NCBI GenBank assembly: GCA_030698375.1
Contig: JAUYLL010000125.1
Location: 62,001-126,000 of the forward strand
Source: Nocardioides sp.
GTDB taxonomy: Bacteria > Actinomycetota > Actinomycetes > Propionibacteriales > Nocardioidaceae
Length of the DNA stretch: 64,000 nt
Reading direction: 5' to 3'
The notes beneath the pieces were generated by a model. That model worked only from the letters and a program-made list of their open reading frames with translations. It had not been told where the DNA came from and ran no database searches. The translations under genes and the position numbers were made by a program. Positions 33,317-42,882 of the stretch are shown one piece after another. Every line of letters starts with the position of its first letter. Position 1 is the first letter of the stretch.

Positions 33317-34294
33317 ATGCCGGGGACCGACCTCACCGACTGGCTGCTCGACACCGACCCCGCCCTGCGGTGGCAGGTCGAGCGCGACCTCGTCGGGGCT
33401 CCCGCCGAGGTGTGGTCCGCGACGCGGGACCGGGTGGCGACCGAGGGCTACGGAGCACGGCTGCTCGCCCTGCAGGACGCCGATGGCCAGTGGGCGGGCG
33501 GCGCGTTCTTCCCCGCCGACTTCGACCCCGAGAGCCCCGAGGCGCAGGAGGGCCAGCCCTGGACAGCCACCACCTGGAGCCTGAGCTCGCTGCGTGAGTG
33601 GGGCGTCGACGCGCGCGTCCTCGCCGACACCGCCGAGAGGCTCGAGCAGCACTGCCGCTGGGAGTACGACGACCTGCCGTACTGGGGCGGGGAGGTCGAC
33701 GTCTGCATCAACTCCTGGACGCTGTCGAACGGGTTGTGGCTCGGGGCGGACGTCGACAGTCTCGTCGACTGGTTCCTCGACCACCGGCTGGCCGACGGCG
33801 GCTGGAACTGCGAGTGGATCGAGGGGTCGACCCGGTCGTCGTTCCACTCGACGCTGAACGCCCTGCGGGGCCTTCTCGACTACCAGCTCGCGACCGGGGA
33901 CGCCGAGCGGGTGCTCGAGGCCCGCCGCTGCGGGGAGGAGTACCTGCTGGCGCGCAACCTGCACCGGCGGCTCTCGACCGGGCAGACCGTCGCCGAGTGG
34001 GCGGTGCGCTTCGCCTACCCGTTCCGTTGGTCCTACAACGTTCTCAACGCCCTCGACTACTTCCGTGCCGCTGCGCTGGCCGGCGGGAGCCCACCCGACC
34101 CGCGGCTGGGCGAGGGAGTCGCCATCCTCCGCGAGCAGCGCCAGCCGGACGGCACCTGGATCCAGGCCCGGCGTCATCCGGGCCGCGTCTGGTTCCCGGT
34201 GGACGTCGACGCCGGCGAGCCCTCGCCCTGGCTGACCTTCACCGCGTTGCGCGTGCTCTCCTGGTGGGACGCGCGCCAGGCGGTGGGCCGCTGA
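33317..34294 (+). CDS. Prenyltransferase/squalene-cyclase-like alpha/alpha-barrel protein
   Basis: Repeated motifs DADGQWAGGAFF, LADGGWNCEWIEGSTRSSFHSTLNALRGLLDY, REQRQPDGTWIQ. Confidence 0.75.
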   Translation: MPGTDLTDWLLDTDPALRWQVERDLVGAPAEVWSATRDRVATEGYGARLLALQDADGQWAGGAFFPADFDPESPEAQEGQPWTATTWSLSSLREWGVDARVLADTAERLEQHCRWEYDDLPYWGGEVDVCINSWTLSNGLWLGADVDSLVDWFLDHRLADGGWNCEWIEGSTRSSFHSTLNALRGLLDYQLATGDAERVLEARRCGEEYLLARNLHRRLSTGQTVAEWAVRFAYPFRWSYNVLNALDYFRAAALAGGSPPDPRLGEGVAILREQRQPDGTWIQARRHPGRVWFPVDVDAGEPSPWLTFTALRVLSWWDARQAVGR

Positions 34295-34323
34295 CACCAC
34301 GACACCTGCGTAGGGTCCCCCTT

Positions 34324-35643
34324 GTGACCCCCGACGACGCATCGAACTGGCTGGCCGGGCTCGAGAGCGGTCTGGACCAGCTCGTCCACGCGTCCCACGT
34401 CGCATCACCCGACGAGCTCCCCCATCTGGTGTCCGAGGCGGCCCGGCTGTTCGGTGGCGAGGACGTCACGATCTACCTCGCTGACCTGCAGCAGCGAGTC
34501 CTGGTCCCGTTTCGACGTACCGGCGGGCCCGACCCCGACGACGAGTTCCCCGCCCTCGGGATCGACGCCACCCTCGCTGGCCGCGCGTACCAGCTCATGC
34601 AGTGGCTCACCCAGGCCGGGACCAGCGACGGCGACTCCGACAGCGTCCGGCTATGGGTGCCGCTCATCGACGGCACCGAGCGCCTGGGCGTGCTCGGCCT
34701 GACCCTCGCCGACGCGGCGCTCGACGACGAGACCGGCGTCGCGCCACTGCGCCGGTTCGTCTCGGTGGTCGCCGAGTTGGTGATGTCGAAGACGATGTAC
34801 GGCGACAGCATCGTGCGGGCGCGGCGTACGAGCCCGATGGCGCTTGCTGGTGAGATCCAGTGGTCGCTGCTCCCGCCGCTGACGTTCGCGAACCGTTCGG
34901 TCACCATCGCCGGCGCCCTGGAGCCGGCCTACGAGGTCGCCGGCGACTCCCTCGACTACGCGGTGGACACCGGCACCGCGCAGTTCGCGGTCTTCGACGG
35001 CATGGGCCACAGCATCGTGAGCGCCCAGCTCATCAGCCTCGTGGTCGCCGCCTACCGCAACGCCCGCCGCGGCGGTCAGTCCCTGTCCGAGACCGCGGCC
35101 CACATCGAGTCAGCGGTGAACGAGGTCTTCCGCGTCGAGTCCTTCGCCACCGGGCTGCTGTGCGAGCTGGACACCATCCGCGGGATCTTCACCTGGATCA
35201 GCGCAGGCCACCACGAGCCCCTGCTGCTCCGCGAGGGCCGCCTCGTCCGCCCCCTGGAGGTCGAGCCGCTGCTCCCGCTGGGGCTCAACCACGACCTGGG
35301 GCGGACCCACGCCCCCGTGGTCGGGCTCGAGCAACTGCAGCCCGGCGACATGCTGCTTCTCTACACCGACGGCGTGATCGAGGCACGCTCGCCCGACGGC
35401 GACTTCTTCGGCCAGCAGCGCCTGGTCGACCTGGTGGTGCGCAACCTCGCCACCGGGCTTCCGGCGCCGGAGACGATGCGGCGCGTCACCCACGCGCTGC
35501 TCGAGCACCAGGCGGCCGACCTCGATGACGACGCCACGCTGCTCCTCGTCGAGTGGCACGGCCCCCCGGGCGCGGACGACACGCCGCCGCCCCTCTCGAA
35601 GACCGGGGAGCGCGCCCTGCACCTCGGGCGTCCTGCGCTCTGA
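34324..35643 (+). CDS. PP2C/SpoIIE-type serine phosphatase with GAF-like N-terminus
   Basis: LEPAYEVAGDSLDYAVDTGTAQFAVFDGMGHSIVSAQLISLVVAAYRNARR; LDTIRGIFTWISAGHHEPLLLREG; GDMLLLYTDGVIEARSPDG. Confidence 0.9.
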   Translation: MTPDDASNWLAGLESGLDQLVHASHVASPDELPHLVSEAARLFGGEDVTIYLADLQQRVLVPFRRTGGPDPDDEFPALGIDATLAGRAYQLMQWLTQAGTSDGDSDSVRLWVPLIDGTERLGVLGLTLADAALDDETGVAPLRRFVSVVAELVMSKTMYGDSIVRARRTSPMALAGEIQWSLLPPLTFANRSVTIAGALEPAYEVAGDSLDYAVDTGTAQFAVFDGMGHSIVSAQLISLVVAAYRNARRGGQSLSETAAHIESAVNEVFRVESFATGLLCELDTIRGIFTWISAGHHEPLLLREGRLVRPLEVEPLLPLGLNHDLGRTHAPVVGLEQLQPGDMLLLYTDGVIEARSPDGDFFGQQRLVDLVVRNLATGLPAPETMRRVTHALLEHQAADLDDDATLLLVEWHGPPGADDTPPPLSKTGERALHLGRPAL

Positions 35644-35688
35644 CCCCAGCTCTCAGGATCGCGCAGCGACCTGGGCGGAGAGACAGGC

Positions 35689-35718
35689 GTGGCCTCCCCG
35701 AAGGATCGGGGAGGCCAC
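35689..35718. terminator. Bidirectional terminator between convergent genes
   Basis: GTGGCCTCCCCG-AAGGAT-CGGGGAGGCCAC perfect 12-bp stem. Confidence 0.7.
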
Positions 35719-35745
35719 CGCGAGTGATCCTTCAGAGAATCCCGG

Positions 35746-36411
35746 TCAGGCGACCAGCGGGTCGGCGTCCGCGACAGTCTCGTCGCCGTCGCCCGTGCCG
35801 TCGCCCGTGTCGTCGCCTGTGTCGCTCTCCTGAGCGGCGAGCACCATCGCCTCCACGATCTCCTTGGCCGCCGAGAGGTCGGCGCGCGCCGACCTGATCT
35901 CGGACCTGGGGCTGAGCGCGGTCACCGCGATGGCCTGCTCGACCGCGGACGCCACGAGGGCATCGACCTCGGCATTGCCGCCGAGCGCGTTCGACTCCTT
36001 CTGGACCTGAGCGGCCTGACGGAGCACGTTCACGACGAGGATGTACTTCACGGCTCGGTACTGCTTGACCTCTGCAGCCGTGGTCGCTGCGGCGACCGCG
36101 GCGCGGTCGGTCCTGACGTTGTCGATGAGGGCGCTCTTGGTGTCGCGGCCGCCGATCACGGCGAGACGGGAGACGCGGGTCTCCTTGATCGCGCGAACGA
36201 GCGCACGGTCGGTGCGCTTGACCAGGCGGTCGAACCGACGCTGGGCCCTAATCTCCTGCTTCTCGGCAGCCTTGCCCTTGTTGACCTGGGCGACGCCCGG
36301 GCCCCTGTCCGGGGCGGCGTTGACGACGGGGGCGCTGATACCGAACGCGACCGTCGCGGTGAGGGTCGCAGCGAGCAGACGGGCGGCGCGACTGGTGGTG
36401 GTGCGGTGCAT
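35746..36411 (-). CDS. Secreted hypothetical protein with acidic Asp/Gly/Thr repeat C-terminus
   Basis: Signal peptide MHRTTTSRAARLLAATLTATVAFGISAPVVNAAP; C-terminal DTGDDTGDGTGDGDETVADAD. Confidence 0.75.
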   Translation of the reverse strand: MHRTTTSRAARLLAATLTATVAFGISAPVVNAAPDRGPGVAQVNKGKAAEKQEIRAQRRFDRLVKRTDRALVRAIKETRVSRLAVIGGRDTKSALIDNVRTDRAAVAAATTAAEVKQYRAVKYILVVNVLRQAAQVQKESNALGGNAEVDALVASAVEQAIAVTALSPRSEIRSARADLSAAKEIVEAMVLAAQESDTGDDTGDGTGDGDETVADADPLVA

Positions 36412-37249
36412 GGAGTGGCTCCCTTGACGCGGAGGTGTGGCGCTTCGGCCACCCCAGAGCGGTGTGACCTCTTGAAGAATCGGCATCACCAGGAAGCACC
36501 CTGAGCAGTTTCGAAAGCGACTTTTCCGGCACCCGGGGTGATAGCGCCGACCTGGCTGGCTGCCGCCGGCCTGACCGGATTCTCGGCGGCGCTCATGCGT
36601 GTCTATCTCAAGACCCCGGGCCTGATCCAAGATGACGAAATCCACCCCGCTCCGGCAGGAATCGGCATAGCCCGCGACATCTTCATGCTCGGCAGCCGAT
36701 TGGGACTGCTCATCGATGAACTCACCGACCGACCGAGAACACGGATGCGTCAGGGATTCGTGGAGAAGGCATTGATAAAGCGCTGACACCCAACCGCTGC
36801 CGCGCCGTACAGGAACACCCCGACCGACCAAGACATGATTGTGTCCAGTCCATGACGCCACCGGCGGCATCGAGGGTGTCTCTCACTCGAACTCAACTTG
36901 CTCGCCCTTCGTCAGGCCCTTGTACTTCGAGACCAGGTAGGACTGCTGTCCCTCCGGCGACGGCGGCGCCTCGGTACGGATCATCGCGGACGACATCGCC
37001 GGCGCAAGCGGCCCGGTTCGATATACACGCCGATGGTCATGCTGCAAGCGATCGTGAGCCCGGGCGGGACTGGTGCTGCCGTGGCAGGCCGACTCAACGC
37101 GTTGGTCTATGTTCTCGCCGGCCGCGGAAGCGTCGGCGCGGAGCAGCGACCACTGCAGCTGGTCCACGAGCTAACTGGCGACCTTCTTGGCCACGGCCGA
37201 TCCTCCCGATGCGCGCACTGATCCCTCGAGTATGCCGTGCGGCTAGCCC

Positions 37250-37697
37250 AAGGTCGCGAGCGATTCCGGAGTCAGCGCGGTGGGTACGGAGCGCGACCTC
37301 GGCCAGCGCGCGTGCGTCCGCGTTCGGCGGATCGCGTAGATGGGGGATCGCGGTGGTGCGAGTTCCCGCCGCACTCGCTGCGCAACCCGTTGCTGGAGTC
37401 CTCCACCGCGACGCATTGGCGGGTGCTGACGTCGAGCCCTGGGGGCACTGCCACGTCGACGTCAGACGGCGGACTCCCGTGCTCCACCTGTTCGGCGGAC
37501 ATCGTCACCCGGATGAACGGCTCGATCTCGGCGCTGTCGAGCACCGCATCGGTCAGGACGGGTTGCGAAGATGGCCAGCCCGAGCGGCCAGCGTTCTGGC
37601 GCTCGATGACGACCGAGGCGACATCGATGGGAGGCAGACCGACGCCGAGGTCTTCACTGATAAACCTCACCCATTCCCGAGTGCTCATGCCCATCAA
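37250..37697 (-). pseudogene. Decayed HAD-superfamily hydrolase
   Basis: VLTDAVLDSAEIEPFIRVTMSAEQVEHGSPPSDVDVAV...CVAVEDSSNGLRS is HAD-like; near 37380 the homologous reading changes frame to ASAAGTRTTAIPHLRDPPNADARALAEVALRTH; part of the upstream domain appears absent. Confidence 0.7.
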
Positions 37698-37779
37698 GCA
37701 ACGTATTCGTCGCGGACGTTGCGGGCGGCCACCGCAGGCGATCCGGTGGCCGGCGGCTCGTGGCCCCCTCCTCGAAGGT

Positions 37780-38073
37780 CATGCCCGCGCTTCCTCCACC
37801 ACCTCAAAGAACGCCGGCTCGGGGCGGCCCTCAATCAGCGGCTCCACCTCGCCCCACATCGTCTCCCTATCAGGGGAGGTGTGCATCGCCATGAACGTCG
37901 ACTTGCTCTCGTGCTCCACGACCGCCGCGTAACTGACGTCCGCGGCACGCAGCAGCCGCCGCGATACAAAGCCGGGAAACTCCCGGTAGGCGTCGTTGGA
38001 GCGTTGGAACCAGTCGAGGAACGCGTCCTCCTGTCCGTCCCAGACGGGTGGGAATCGGACCAGGTCGTCACCG
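37780..38073 (-). pseudogene. Antibiotic biosynthesis monooxygenase (ABM)-like domain ORF lacking a normal start codon
   Basis: Frame reads PGDDLVRFPPVWDGQEDAFLDWFQRSNDAYREFPGFVSRRLLRAADVSYAAVVEHESKSTFMAMHTSPDRETMWGEVEPLIEGRPEPAFFEVVEEARA*; an in-frame TGA lies shortly upstream with no ATG or GTG between. Confidence 0.6.
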
Positions 38074-38171
38074 GGCCGCTGGTCGTGCTCCGGCGCGCCG
38101 CTGCCCGCTCAGCCCTGACGTGATCAGCCGAAGCGGGGGTCTCGCGAGAGGTCTGCGGTGGGGCCCGAGCG

Positions 38172-39134
38172 CTAGCCATCCGGCCTACCCTTGGGGCTTG
38201 GGCAGGTGGTGCCGCCCGGGTGAACCCCTGCATCGTAAACGAACCGCAGCAGCGACAGCTTGCCTTCCTGGATCGACCCGAAGTCGGCGTGATCCGCCTC
38301 AGGCAGCACCAGGAGAGTGCTCCGATCGGGGATCCGAGCGTGGAGACGCTCGGCATCGGCGAGGGGGATGGTGCTGTCGAGGGCGCCGTGGACCAGCAGG
38401 ACCGGCGCGGTCGATCGGCCGATCGTGTACAGGGGCGAGAACTCGGCGAACCGATGTCCGATGATGTGCTCGACGTACCTCAACGCGAGCCAGACCGCTG
38501 GGCCGGGAAGCCTGGCTCGCAGACGTTCGGCCATGAACTCCCGTGGTGCTGCCATCGACGAGATTGAGATAACTCCTGCGATCGCGTGATCGTCGGCTGC
38601 CACGAAGAGTGCAGCCCCGGCTCCAACCGAGTGGCCCACCAGCACGATGCGGTCAGGGTCGATCCCCGGCTGGCGACGCAGCCAGCCCAGCGCCGTGCGG
38701 AGGTCCTCGGCGAAAGTAGGCATGGTGGCGACACCGACATCACCGCTGCGGCCATGGGCACGGGCATCGAGCAGGAGCACGCGCAGGCCGGCATCCAGCA
38801 GGGGCTGCGAGAGCGGAACCATGTCGGCGGCGCTGGCCCCCCATCCGTGGATGACCAGCGCGACCGGGCCCGGGCGGCCGCTCTCTCGCGCGGCGACGGG
38901 TTCGCGCAGCCAGCCGCGCAGGATGGCGCCGGGCTCGGTGACGATTCGCACATCGGCCGCATCGGAGGGCACTCGTGCCGCCTCGAACACCCGACGGACC
39001 GGGCGACCGAAGCGTCGGGTCAGCGCCCCCCTGATCACCCTCGCGAACACCCAGAGAACACCGGTTCCGCCCGCGGCCCACGCGGCCGCCCTCAGCGGCA
39101 CGGTTTCGGGGATTGAGCCAGCCAGGGGTCCCAT
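38172..39134 (-). CDS. Alpha/beta hydrolase
   Basis: VALVIHGWGASAADMVPLSQPLLDAGLRVLLLDARAHGRS; IVLVGHSVGAGAALFVA; upstream alternative Met at 39185. Confidence 0.88.
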   Translation of the reverse strand: MGPLAGSIPETVPLRAAAWAAGGTGVLWVFARVIRGALTRRFGRPVRRVFEAARVPSDAADVRIVTEPGAILRGWLREPVAARESGRPGPVALVIHGWGASAADMVPLSQPLLDAGLRVLLLDARAHGRSGDVGVATMPTFAEDLRTALGWLRRQPGIDPDRIVLVGHSVGAGAALFVAADDHAIAGVISISSMAAPREFMAERLRARLPGPAVWLALRYVEHIIGHRFAEFSPLYTIGRSTAPVLLVHGALDSTIPLADAERLHARIPDRSTLLVLPEADHADFGSIQEGKLSLLRFVYDAGVHPGGTTCPSPKGRPDG

Positions 39135-39138
39135 GTCG

Positions 39139-39528
39139 TCACGCAGTCGTGGCGGTGGTCCGCAGCAGTCTCTCGTGGTGGTCATGGGCGGCCAGAAACG
39201 TGTGCAGCACCCGGGTCAAGGCCATCGCCTCGCACGCGCCAGTGGTTGTGGCGAGCTCGTAGACAGCGGCCGTCATCGTCCGGATCTCGGCGCGCATCGC
39301 CTCGGCCAGGAGGCGTCCCTCGGGGCAGCGCTGCGCCTGGAGAAGCCAGCGTTCGTCGCTCTCCAGGTGTGACAGGAGCTCGGTACGGCAGAACTCCACC
39401 AGGCCGTCGCGAGCTTCAGGGAACCCCTCGGGCCGCTCGCGGGCATCCCACATTCGCTGCCCCACGCTCATCAGGTCGAACCGGAGACGGTCATGGCCGA
39501 TGTGCTGGGGATCGATCGCGCATGCCAT
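39139..39528 (-). CDS. Hemerythrin-like helical protein
   Basis: FCRTELLSHLESDERWLLQAQRCPEGRLLAEAMRAEIRTMTAAV...LHTFLAAHDHHERLL spaced H/E residues. Confidence 0.6.
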   Translation of the reverse strand: MACAIDPQHIGHDRLRFDLMSVGQRMWDARERPEGFPEARDGLVEFCRTELLSHLESDERWLLQAQRCPEGRLLAEAMRAEIRTMTAAVYELATTTGACEAMALTRVLHTFLAAHDHHERLLRTTATTA

Positions 39529-39608
39529 ACAGCAACCTTAGCAATCGATACCCATTCGGCAAGTTTGCCCACTGGGCACCCACATGGCATTCTTGCGGTG
39601 TGTCCGAG

Positions 39609-40241
39609 ATGAGTCTGCGAGAAGCCAAGCGACGTGCCACTGCCCGCGCCTTGGCGCAGGCCGCCTTCGATCTCGCCCACGAGCATGGTGTCGACGGCTT
39701 CACCATCGATGAGGTGGCGGCCCGGGCCGGGTACTCCAGGCGGACCTTCGCCAACCACTACGCGGGCAAGGAAGAGGCCATCGTCGCAGTCGCCACTGAG
39801 CGGGTTCGTCACGCGCTTGACACGCCCCCTGACGAGGACCTGCCCCTGGTCGACTGGCTGCAGACCGTGGCCCGGCAGCAGTTGAGCGCCGGCCTGCTGA
39901 TGGAGCTACGGGACTTGCGCGTCCTCGCCGAGCGCCACCCACCGCTACGGCCCCATCTGCTTGAGGTCCAGCGATGCATCCGCGAGACCGCACGCGAGGC
40001 TGTCTTGGCCCGTCTCGACGGACGCGGGAGCCGGATCTATGCCCACCTCCTCGTCGGTGCCGCCTACGGAGCCCTGACCTGCCTACTCGACGGACACATT
40101 CCGGTCCGTCTCCCGGCGACGCCGGCGCAGGACCCCACTCCGCACAGCGACATTGACGTCACCGGGGACGAGGACACAAGCGAGATGACGCTCGAGGACT
40201 TCGTCGACCTCACGTTCACCCATCTCCGCGAAGGCTTCTGA
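39609..40241 (+). CDS. TetR family transcriptional regulator
   Basis: RRATARALAQAAFDLAHEHGVDGFTIDEVAARAGYSRRTFANHYAGKEEAI (GTG start at 39600 also possible). Confidence 0.9.
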   Translation: MSLREAKRRATARALAQAAFDLAHEHGVDGFTIDEVAARAGYSRRTFANHYAGKEEAIVAVATERVRHALDTPPDEDLPLVDWLQTVARQQLSAGLLMELRDLRVLAERHPPLRPHLLEVQRCIRETAREAVLARLDGRGSRIYAHLLVGAAYGALTCLLDGHIPVRLPATPAQDPTPHSDIDVTGDEDTSEMTLEDFVDLTFTHLREGF

Positions 40242-40332
40242 CCCCGACCACCACCGCCCATCCACCGTCCGGCACGCGGCAATCACTCGATCACCGCGGC
40301 GATCGGTCCATCCCGAAAGAGGCGCTGTCCTG

Positions 40333-42681
40333 ATGTCAACCTTCTTGCAGCGGCTCGGGGCACTCGCCTACCGCCGGCCCTGGGCCTTCGTCCTCACCTG
40401 GCTCATTATCCTCGGCAGCGTCCTCGGCCTCGCCGTCACTAGTGACGGGCACATCTCCTCGAGCATGACCATCGATGGGACCCCGAGCCAGCGGGTCCTG
40501 GACCAACTACGCGAGGACCTTCCGGCCGCCAGTGGCGGCCAGGGAGCGCTCGTGTTCACCGTCCCCGAAGAGGAGTCGCTCGAGACCAGCCGGCGCGCGA
40601 GCGCTATCGCCGATGCCGCCACCGAGATCGCCGCGCTGCCCGAGATCGTGGACCGGTCTACCTTCACCGCCGACGCAGCGGACGGGACCGCCCCCACGAC
40701 GACACCGCCCAACTCGGCCCAGGGCGACGAACCGAGCGAGGGCGCCGGCGACTCGACCCCTCGCTCCCGACCGCTCCTGGTCGACGGCTCACCCGTCCCG
40801 GGCGTCCTCATCTCCTCTGATGCCAGCGTCGCGGTGCTCCAGATGCAGTTCACCACCCAGGTCGACTCCCTGCCCGACGGGACGACCGAGGAGGTCGTCG
40901 ACCTCGCCGAGACTGCGGTCGCCGACACTGGGGTGACGGTGCTGCCCAGCGACTCCCTCGACTCGATGCACGCGCCGATCGGCGGACATGAGGCGATCGG
41001 ACTCGTCATCGCCCTGATCGTCTTGTTCATCACCCTCGGCTCGCTGTGGGCCGCCGGCCTGCCCATCCTCACCGCTCTGATCGGTGTCGGAATCGGTGTA
41101 GGCGGCGCCTTCGCCCTCTCCTCATCCATCACCTTGACGACCGCAACCCCAGCCCTGGCGCTGATGATCGGGCTCGCGGTCGGGATCGACTACGCCCTGT
41201 TCATCCTCCACCGGCAGCGACGCCTGATCCTCACCGAGGGACTCCCCGCCGGTGAGGCAACGGCGCGCGCCCTCGCCACGGCAGGCAGCGCCGTCACCTT
41301 CGCCGGGTCGATCGTCGTCATCGCGCTGGTCGGCATGACCGTCATCGGGATCGGGTTCCTCACCACGATGGCCTTGGTGGCGGCCAGCACCGTGGCCCTG
41401 GCCGTGCTCATCGCACTCACCCTCCTCCCCGCGTTGCTCGGGATCCTCGGTGAGAAGATCGTCTCGCCCAAGGCGCGCGCGGGGACCCAGGCCGCCACCC
41501 GCCCGAGCGGGAAGAACCTCACGAACCGATGGGTCGAGCTCCTCGTCCGACGCCCGTGGTTCGCAGTCGCCAGCGCGGTCGTCATCCTGGGGCTGGCCGC
41601 CATCCCCGCCCCGGGCATGGACCTCGGTATGCCCACCGGCGGAACCGCCCCTCACGAGAGCACCTCGCGGCAGAGCTACGACGCGATCACCCGCGGCTTC
41701 GGCGAGGGCTACAACGCCCCACTCCTCGTCGTCGCCCACCCCGAGGACGGCGGCGCCCTCGACCAGGCCGCTCTCGGCGAGATCGCCGCCGGTCTGAACG
41801 GCACCGAGGACGTCGCCTCGGCGAGCCTGATGGGCGCCGACCCCGACCACACCCTGGCCATGTTCACCGTCATCCCGGCACAGGGCCCCGACGACGACCG
41901 CACCGCTGCGCTGGTCGAAACCCTCCGAGACCCCGCGAACCCGCTCGCCACCCAGACCCAGGCCACGTTCGGCGTCACCGGACTGACCGCGATCAACATC
42001 GACATCACCGACCGCCTCAGCGCGGCGGTACCGAAGTACCTCACGATCATCGTCGGCCTGTCCCTGCTCCTACTTCTGCTCGTGTTCCGCTCCGTGGTCA
42101 TCCCGATCAAGGCCACGGCCGGCTTCCTGCTCAGCGTCGTGGCGACCTTCGGTGTGACGACCGCGGTGTTCCAATGGGGCTGGTTCATCGGACTGGTCGG
42201 CCTAGACACCGGCGGGCCGCTGCTCAGCTTCCTGCCGATCATGGTGACCGGCATTCTCTACGGGCTCGCCATGGACTACCAGGTCTTCCTCGTCAGCTCC
42301 ATGCGTGAGGCCCATGTGCAAGGCCTGCCTCCACGACGCGCCATCGTGCACGGCTTCGAGCACGCCAGCCACGTCGTCGCCGCCGCCGCGATCATCATGG
42401 TCTCGGTGTTCGCCAGCTTCGTCTTCAGCGACGACCCGACCATCAAGCAGTTCGGCTTCGCGCTGGCTGTCGGGGTGCTCATCGATGCGTTCCTCGTCCG
42501 GATGACCCTGGTCCCCGCAGCGATGAGCCTGCTCGGACACAGCGCGTGGTGGCTGCCGGGCTGGCTCGACCGGCTGCTGCCCACCATCGACATCGAAGGC
42601 GAAGCCCAAGGTGAAGCCCAGGACGAAGGGCAGGCACCCCACGCACAAGCCGCCGACTCCAAGCCCGCTCACCTGCCGTAA
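40333..42681 (+). CDS. MMPL/RND family transporter
   Basis: Two 6-TM repeats; GLAVGIDYALFILHRQRR, GILYGLAMDYQVFLVSSMREAHVQG. Confidence 0.93.
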   Translation: MSTFLQRLGALAYRRPWAFVLTWLIILGSVLGLAVTSDGHISSSMTIDGTPSQRVLDQLREDLPAASGGQGALVFTVPEEESLETSRRASAIADAATEIAALPEIVDRSTFTADAADGTAPTTTPPNSAQGDEPSEGAGDSTPRSRPLLVDGSPVPGVLISSDASVAVLQMQFTTQVDSLPDGTTEEVVDLAETAVADTGVTVLPSDSLDSMHAPIGGHEAIGLVIALIVLFITLGSLWAAGLPILTALIGVGIGVGGAFALSSSITLTTATPALALMIGLAVGIDYALFILHRQRRLILTEGLPAGEATARALATAGSAVTFAGSIVVIALVGMTVIGIGFLTTMALVAASTVALAVLIALTLLPALLGILGEKIVSPKARAGTQAATRPSGKNLTNRWVELLVRRPWFAVASAVVILGLAAIPAPGMDLGMPTGGTAPHESTSRQSYDAITRGFGEGYNAPLLVVAHPEDGGALDQAALGEIAAGLNGTEDVASASLMGADPDHTLAMFTVIPAQGPDDDRTAALVETLRDPANPLATQTQATFGVTGLTAINIDITDRLSAAVPKYLTIIVGLSLLLLLLVFRSVVIPIKATAGFLLSVVATFGVTTAVFQWGWFIGLVGLDTGGPLLSFLPIMVTGILYGLAMDYQVFLVSSMREAHVQGLPPRRAIVHGFEHASHVVAAAAIIMVSVFASFVFSDDPTIKQFGFALAVGVLIDAFLVRMTLVPAAMSLLGHSAWWLPGWLDRLLPTIDIEGEAQGEAQDEGQAPHAQAADSKPAHLP

Positions 42682-42882
42682 CGACTGGTCGCCAGCGGAT
42701 GCCGGATCAACATGGGCCAGGGCACGGTGAGCGGGGTTCAAGGTGATGCCATGAACGAGTGATCCTTATGATGCGCGCCACCTCTTGACCGGCGTCAAGG
42801 ACGGCTCGGCGACTCGGTGGGAGGTTGGGGCAGGACGAATTGACCAGTCGAGCGCCGAGAACTGGGACCGAACAAGGAAGAG

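Noticed and set aside
36541-36786. 82-aa plus-strand ORF (GLTGFSAALMRVYLKTPGLIQDD...)
   Set aside because: No recognisable domain or convincing RBS; region better read as upstream/intergenic sequence
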